A DNA stretch of 64,000 nucleotides from Arsenicicoccus dermatophilus (GTDB lineage: Bacteria > Actinomycetota > Actinomycetes > Actinomycetales > Dermatophilaceae). Shown here one piece after another: positions 52,583-64,000 of the stretch. The notes beneath the pieces were generated by a model. The model saw nothing but the letters and a program-made list of their open reading frames with translations. It was not told the DNA's origin and made no database searches. The position numbers were made by a program, and so were the translations under genes. The DNA is taken from positions 2,813,866-2,877,865 of the forward strand of contig NZ_JAKZHU010000001.1 in NCBI RefSeq assembly GCF_022568795.1. Direction: 5' to 3'. Each line of letters opens with the position of its first letter. Position 1 is the first letter of the stretch.

Positions 52583-53980
52583 ATGAGCACCGCGACCGAC
52601 GCCCGCACCGGGGGTGAGTGGCTGCAGGCCTGGGACCCGGAGAACGACGCGACCTGGGACAAGGGCCTCGCCTGGCGCACCCTGTGGATCACGACCTTCT
52701 CGCTCACCATGTGCTTCGTCGCGTGGTACCTCCCGAGCGCGATCATCCCCAAGCTCAACGCCCTGGGCTACTCCTTCAGCAAGCAGGAGCTGTACTGGAT
52801 GTCGGCGATGCCCGGTCTGGCCGCCGGCCTGCTGCGCATCGTGTGGATGGTCCTGCCCCCGATCATGGGCACCCGCAGGATGGTGGCCCTCACCACGCTG
52901 CTGCTCGTGCTGCCGGTCCTCGGCTGGGGCGTGCGGGTGACCGCGCCGACCGCGCCCTACTGGGAGCTGATGGTCCTGGCCTTCCTGGCCGGCATCGGCG
53001 GCGGCGCCTTCTCCGGCTTCATGCCGTCCACGTCGTACTTCTTCCCCCGGCGCCTGCAGGGGACCGCGCTCGGCCTGCAGGCCGGTCTCGGCAACCTCGG
53101 CGTCTCGCTGGTGCAGCTCCTCACGCCGTGGCTCATCGGCTTCTCGATGATCGGCTTCCTCGGCCACTCCGAGATGATGAAGGTGCCTGGCAAGCCCTCC
53201 AAGGAGGTGTGGTACCAGAACGCCGCGTTCGTCTGGATCCCCCTGGTCCTCGTCGGTGCCGCCCTCGCCTGGACCCTGCTGAGGTCGGTCCCGGTCAAGG
53301 CCAACCTCCGCCAGCAGTTCGACATCTTCGGCAACGTCGACACCTGGCTGATGACCCTGATCTACATCATGACCTTCGGCACCTTCGCCGGGCTGTCGGC
53401 GCAGTTCGGCCTGCTCGCGACCAATCTCTACGGCTCGGGCAACGCCGACATCGTCAGGGGCTCCGGCGCGACCGCCCAGATCCTGGTCCAGGGGTATGCC
53501 GTCCCCGACCCGGTCACCTTCGTCTTCTGGGGGCCGCTGATCGGCGCCCTGGCCCGGATGCTCTTCGCCCCGCTGACCGACAAGATGGGCGGCGCGATCT
53601 GGACCCTCGTCTCCGGCCTGGGCCTGATCGCCTCCATCGTCTGGACGATCCCGGCGCTGTCCCCGGACACCTCCTCCGCGACGGCCCTGCAGGGCGGGTT
53701 CACGCACTTCTTCTGGGGCATGATGCTGATCTTCCTGTTCTCCGGGATCGGCAACGCCTCGACCTTCAAGCAGATGCCGATGATCTTCGAGAAGCGCCAG
53801 GCCGGCGGCGTGATCGGCTGGACCGCGGCGATCGCGGCCTTCGGGCCCTTCTTCTTCGCCCTGGGCATCGGGACGATGGGCGCCACGGCGTTCTACTGGG
53901 TGGGCGTCGCCTGGGCGGTCATGTGCACGGCGATCACGTGGATGCGCTACGCCCGCAAGGGCGCTCCCAAGCCGGGGTGA
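52583..53980 (+). CDS. narK: Nitrate/nitrite transporter, NarK type 2
   Basis: A 465-residue major facilitator, close in plan to E. coli NarK/NarU: LAWRTLWITTFSLTMCFVAWYLPSAIIPKLNALGYSFSKQELYW, GGAFSGFMPSTSYFFPRRLQGTALGLQAGLGNLGVSLVQLL and FSGIGNASTFKQMPMIFEKRQAGGVIGWTAAIAAFGPF with the second nitrate signature. Neighbouring type 1 and type 2 carriers often combine nitrate/proton symport and nitrate/nitrite exchange. GGAGACCACACC precedes ATG 52583. The 3' end overlaps the convergent GNAT gene by 47 bases. Confidence 0.94.
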   Translation: MSTATDARTGGEWLQAWDPENDATWDKGLAWRTLWITTFSLTMCFVAWYLPSAIIPKLNALGYSFSKQELYWMSAMPGLAAGLLRIVWMVLPPIMGTRRMVALTTLLLVLPVLGWGVRVTAPTAPYWELMVLAFLAGIGGGAFSGFMPSTSYFFPRRLQGTALGLQAGLGNLGVSLVQLLTPWLIGFSMIGFLGHSEMMKVPGKPSKEVWYQNAAFVWIPLVLVGAALAWTLLRSVPVKANLRQQFDIFGNVDTWLMTLIYIMTFGTFAGLSAQFGLLATNLYGSGNADIVRGSGATAQILVQGYAVPDPVTFVFWGPLIGALARMLFAPLTDKMGGAIWTLVSGLGLIASIVWTIPALSPDTSSATALQGGFTHFFWGMMLIFLFSGIGNASTFKQMPMIFEKRQAGGVIGWTAAIAAFGPFFFALGIGTMGATAFYWVGVAWAVMCTAITWMRYARKGAPKPG

Positions 53981-54485
53981 CGCCCCGCACCATCCGCAGC
54001 TCGGTCGCCCCGGTGCCGGCGAGCTCCTGGGTCGACCCGTCCTCGACGAAGCCCTGACGGCGATAGAAGGCCAGCGCCCGCTCGTTGCCCTGCAGGACCC
54101 ACAGGTAGGCCGCCCGCTCCCCCAGGGCCGCCTCCACCAGCTGCCGGGCCGCGCCCGAGCCCCAGTGCTCGGGCAGGAGGTACAGCGACCACAGCTCGAG
54201 CTCGGCAGGCGCGTCGTCGTCGCGGGCCGGGCCGGCGCTCGCCCACCCCACGGGCGCGCCGGTCAGGTCGCGGGCGACCCAGGTGATCGCCCCCTCGACA
54301 GACTGCCCGGTCCGGTCGTGCTGCCGGCCGCGCTCGCGCCACCGGCGGGTGCTGTCCTCGTCGGAGCGGGCGTCGAAGACCTCGTCGGGCAGGAGCCCGC
54401 GGTAGGCGACCCGCCATACCCGGTTGTGGCCCGGGCCGATCACCTCGGCGTCGGCGGCGCGCAGGGGACTCACCTGGTAGCTCAT
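53934..54485 (-). CDS. GNAT family N-acetyltransferase
   Basis: 183 residues. The acetyl-CoA fold is visible in ELELWSLYLLPEHWGSGAARQLVEAAL (pyrophosphate loop xxGxGxA reads HWGSGAA), AYLWVLQGNERALAFYRRQGFVEDG and the N-terminal VWRVAYRGLLPDEVF. Substrate unknown; in this subgroup small molecules or protein N-termini are usual. ATG 54485 is the first start before the domain. Convergent with narK2. Confidence 0.85.
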   Translation of the reverse strand: MSYQVSPLRAADAEVIGPGHNRVWRVAYRGLLPDEVFDARSDEDSTRRWRERGRQHDRTGQSVEGAITWVARDLTGAPVGWASAGPARDDDAPAELELWSLYLLPEHWGSGAARQLVEAALGERAAYLWVLQGNERALAFYRRQGFVEDGSTQELAGTGATELRMVRGVTPAWERPCGRSAST

Positions 54486-54520
54486 GCCGCCAGACCAGGC
54501 ACCCACCCTCGGACCGGTCC

Positions 54521-55288
54521 TCAGTCGGGCAGGACGTGACGCAGGTCGAGGCCGTCCTCGACGAGGTCCCCGGGCGCGGCCGCGGCGGTGCTGATGTCGA
54601 CGGCGCACACGCCCGGCGTGACCATCGGGACCACCCGCACCTGCGGGTCGGGCACGCCCAGCTCGGTGAGGGTGCCGCGCACCAGGCCCAGGTGGATCCC
54701 GCAGATCACGTCCGGGTGGCGTCGGGCTGCCTCGAGCATCGGGCAGTAGGTCAGGGTCGCCTGGCAGCGGGTCGCCAGGTCCCCCTCGACGGTGACCGTC
54801 TCGGGCGGGTAGCCCCAGCGGGCGAGGGTGTCGACCAGGGGCCGCACCGGGATGCTCCCGCTCGTGTCGGTGCCCGAGGGCGTGGCCGCAGGCTCGACGG
54901 CCTGCCCGTGGGCCCGCACCCAGGCCGCTCCCGCACGGTCCGCCGCCTGCGCGCGGGCCGCCACGTCCGAGCCCGCCCGGCCGCCACCGGCCAGGGTCGC
55001 CGACAGCACGTCGGCGAGGATGACATAAGCGCTGGCGCTCACCGGGGCGGTGTCGGTGGCCCGGCGATAGACCTTGCGCGGGCGCCCCGGCCGCTCCCGC
55101 CGCTCGGGCTGGGACGCCAGGACGCCGGCCTGCTCGAGCTGGTCCAGGTGGAAGCGCACGGTCGTGACGTGCAGGCCCAGGGTGTCGGACAGGGCGAGGG
55201 CGGTCCACCGGTCGGGCTCGGCCTCGACGAGCTCGGTGATCTGACGGCGGACGCTCGACGAGAGCAGCGCCTCACGCTCCCTGGGCAT
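54521..55288 (-). CDS. SufR/ArsR-like HTH regulator with cysteine cluster
   Basis: 255 residues. A winged helix (RRQITELVEAEPDRWTALALSDTLGLHVTTVRFHLDQLEQAGVLAS, GRPRKVYRR) is followed by a dimerisation part and CQATLTYCPMLEAARRHPDVICGIHLGLVRGTLTELG, which matches the C-x12-C pattern of SufR-type iron-sulfur regulators, with another Cys in GVCAVDI. It may sense iron, oxygen or NO. A hairpin lies in its 5' leader. It is 35 bases from the GNAT gene. Confidence 0.8.
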   Translation of the reverse strand: MPREREALLSSSVRRQITELVEAEPDRWTALALSDTLGLHVTTVRFHLDQLEQAGVLASQPERRERPGRPRKVYRRATDTAPVSASAYVILADVLSATLAGGGRAGSDVAARAQAADRAGAAWVRAHGQAVEPAATPSGTDTSGSIPVRPLVDTLARWGYPPETVTVEGDLATRCQATLTYCPMLEAARRHPDVICGIHLGLVRGTLTELGVPDPQVRVVPMVTPGVCAVDISTAAAAPGDLVEDGLDLRHVLPD

Positions 55289-55305
55289 GGCTCTCCTTCG
55301 ACGGA

Positions 55306-55326
55306 CGGGCCCTCGCGACGCGAGGG
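55306..55326. promoter_or_regulatory. Hairpin in the leader of the SufR-like gene
   Basis: GGCCCTCG and CGAGGGCC pair around CGACG, about 20 bases upstream of the start codon. It may be an operator for autoregulation or part of the terminator region of the following lipoprotein gene. Confidence 0.4.
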
Positions 55327-55360
55327 CCGTTGTCCCAGGGTAGTGGCGTGCCCGGAGCAG

Positions 55361-55401
55361 CAGGGGCCGGGATCCACCCCCTCGGTGGATCCCGGCCCCT
55401 G
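55361..55401. terminator. Perfect 18-bp hairpin terminator
   Basis: Arms 55361-55378 and 55384-55401 pair exactly around a 5-nt loop, 15 bases downstream of the lipoprotein stop on minus. Confidence 0.78.
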
Positions 55402-55415
55402 ACGTACGAAGGGCG

Positions 55416-55898
55416 TCAGCCCTTGGCGCCGCGCGTGACGTTGACCGTGCAGCCGTCGGCGGCCTTGGTGAGCTTGGTCGTGAGCTCGACCTTCTGGGTC
55501 GACCCGGGCGCGACGTTCTCGAGCAGCTTGGAGGCGCGACCCATGACGTCCGAGCCGTGCACCCAGTTGATGGTGATGACGTAGTCCTTGGGCCCCTTGG
55601 CCGAGGACTTCAGGGTACCGGTGACCTTCTGCTCCCCGAGCTTGGTGTCGCAGTTGCCGTCCAGGGTGAAGTCCTTGCGGGCGCCCTCGAGGCCCTGGGG
55701 CTTGAGCACCGGCGGGACGACCAGGTCCTTGGGCGAGATGCCCGCGTCGTTGACCCGGGCGGCCTGGCCGGCGGCGCCGGGCGGGAAGGTCGTGGTCGTG
55801 GCGGTGGTGCGGGTGGCGCCGGAGCAGCCGGCCAGGGCGAGCGCAGAGGCCGCCGTGACCGCGGCCAGCGAGGCGCCGAGCTTCTTGGGAGCGACCAT
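55416..55898 (-). CDS. Lipoprotein with FxLYD-like domain
   Basis: 160 residues. Signal peptide with lipobox LALAGC (Cys about 25). A Thr-rich linker (ATRTTATTTTFPPG) leads to a small beta domain with DFTLDGNCDTKLGEQKVTGTLKSSAKGPKDYVITINW, RASKLLENVAPGSTQKVEL and GCTVNV, which follows the FxLYD pattern of cell-surface domains. The two cysteines probably pair. ATG 55898 is used, with GGAAGG upstream; GTG 55904 is an alternative. Confidence 0.75.
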   Translation of the reverse strand: MVAPKKLGASLAAVTAASALALAGCSGATRTTATTTTFPPGAAGQAARVNDAGISPKDLVVPPVLKPQGLEGARKDFTLDGNCDTKLGEQKVTGTLKSSAKGPKDYVITINWVHGSDVMGRASKLLENVAPGSTQKVELTTKLTKAADGCTVNVTRGAKG

Positions 55899-56099
55899 GG
55901 TCACTGCCACCTTCCCCCCGGCATACCCCGGGGCTGTCGGTCGGCTGCAGGGAGTCACGCATGCTCCCAGACTTGCAGCCTGATGAATACTTTACGTGAC
56001 CATCATAGGCCAGATGCCGGGACTTTCACCCACTTTCCGTCACTTTTCCCGCAGCACTCTCCGAATCGCGATCACTGTCCGTCAGAGGCGGTATGTCGC

Positions 56100-56142
56100 C
56101 GCGGGCCGGTCCCGACGCCATCGGCGCCCGGACCGGCCCGCG
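56100..56142 (-). terminator. Hairpin after the giant surface protein gene
   Basis: CGCGGGCCGGTCC (56100-56112) pairs with GGACCGGCCCGCG (56130-56142), with a further small hairpin in the loop. It starts 15 bases past the stop codon of the surface protein on minus. Confidence 0.72.
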
Positions 56143-56156
56143 CTCGGCAGCCAGGA

Positions 56157-64000
<7,844 letters not shown>

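Overview
The window is very GC-rich, densely coded DNA from an actinobacterium. I place it in Micrococcales, possibly near Dermatophilaceae/Intrasporangiaceae; the family is a guess. The signs are strong G/C bias at third codon positions, many GTG starts, the actinobacterial order ssd-tadA-tadB-tadC with DUF4244 and TadE partners next to a DUF1998 helicase, a Zur-controlled set of zinc-free ribosomal proteins, and a wall anchor of the actinobacterial LAxTG type. No rRNA, tRNA, phage or CRISPR was seen.

Layout. 1-2.7 kb: a TipA-type MerR regulator (amber codon in frame, cut by the window edge) divergent from an ABC ATPase/permease pair. 2.7-12.7 kb: a Cys/Met-metabolism PLP enzyme, a lipoprotein, topA, a methyltransferase, a STAS protein and a DEAD/DUF1998 helicase. 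12.7-22.4 kb: a tad pilus locus split in two. The pilin-like genes (13.2-14.2 kb) are separated from tadC, tadB, tadA and ssd (19.1-22.4 kb) by a block holding an RraB-like gene and two tandem copies of a module made of an exported protein and a membrane diguanylate cyclase. 22.8-26.7 kb: a Fic-like gene, a glycosyltransferase, an actP remnant and a deleted MFS gene; three of these four are broken. 26.7-33.5 kb: a zinc-starvation island with znuA, znuC, znuB, zur, a COG0523-like protein, zinc-free L28, L32, L33 and S14, type B L31, an HU-like protein and a His-rich protein, with Zur-type palindromes. 33.5-41.9 kb: a poly-gamma-glutamate type capsule operon with a degenerate GGDEF membrane protein. 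42.2-42.9 kb: an exported trypsin-like pseudo-enzyme with its own Zur-type box. 43.1-54 kb: narGHJI, a regulator and two NarK transporters. 54-56 kb: GNAT, a SufR-like regulator and a lipoprotein. 56.2-64 kb: the 3' end of a giant DUF11-repeat wall-anchored surface protein that runs out of the window.

How they fit. c-di-GMP looks like a shared theme: two membrane cyclases sit inside the pilus locus, and a PelD-like receptor candidate sits in the polymer operon. Pili, capsule and the giant adhesin would all shape the cell surface. The zinc genes form a regulon of import, sparing and buffering, with an extracellular candidate member at 42 kb. The nar cluster gives nitrate respiration with its own transporters.

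Caution on sequence quality. At least ten genes are interrupted by single-base indels, several at runs of four or five G/C, and two by in-frame TAG codons. Some of these are probably assembly errors, so the frameshifted entries are listed as pseudogenes provisionally.
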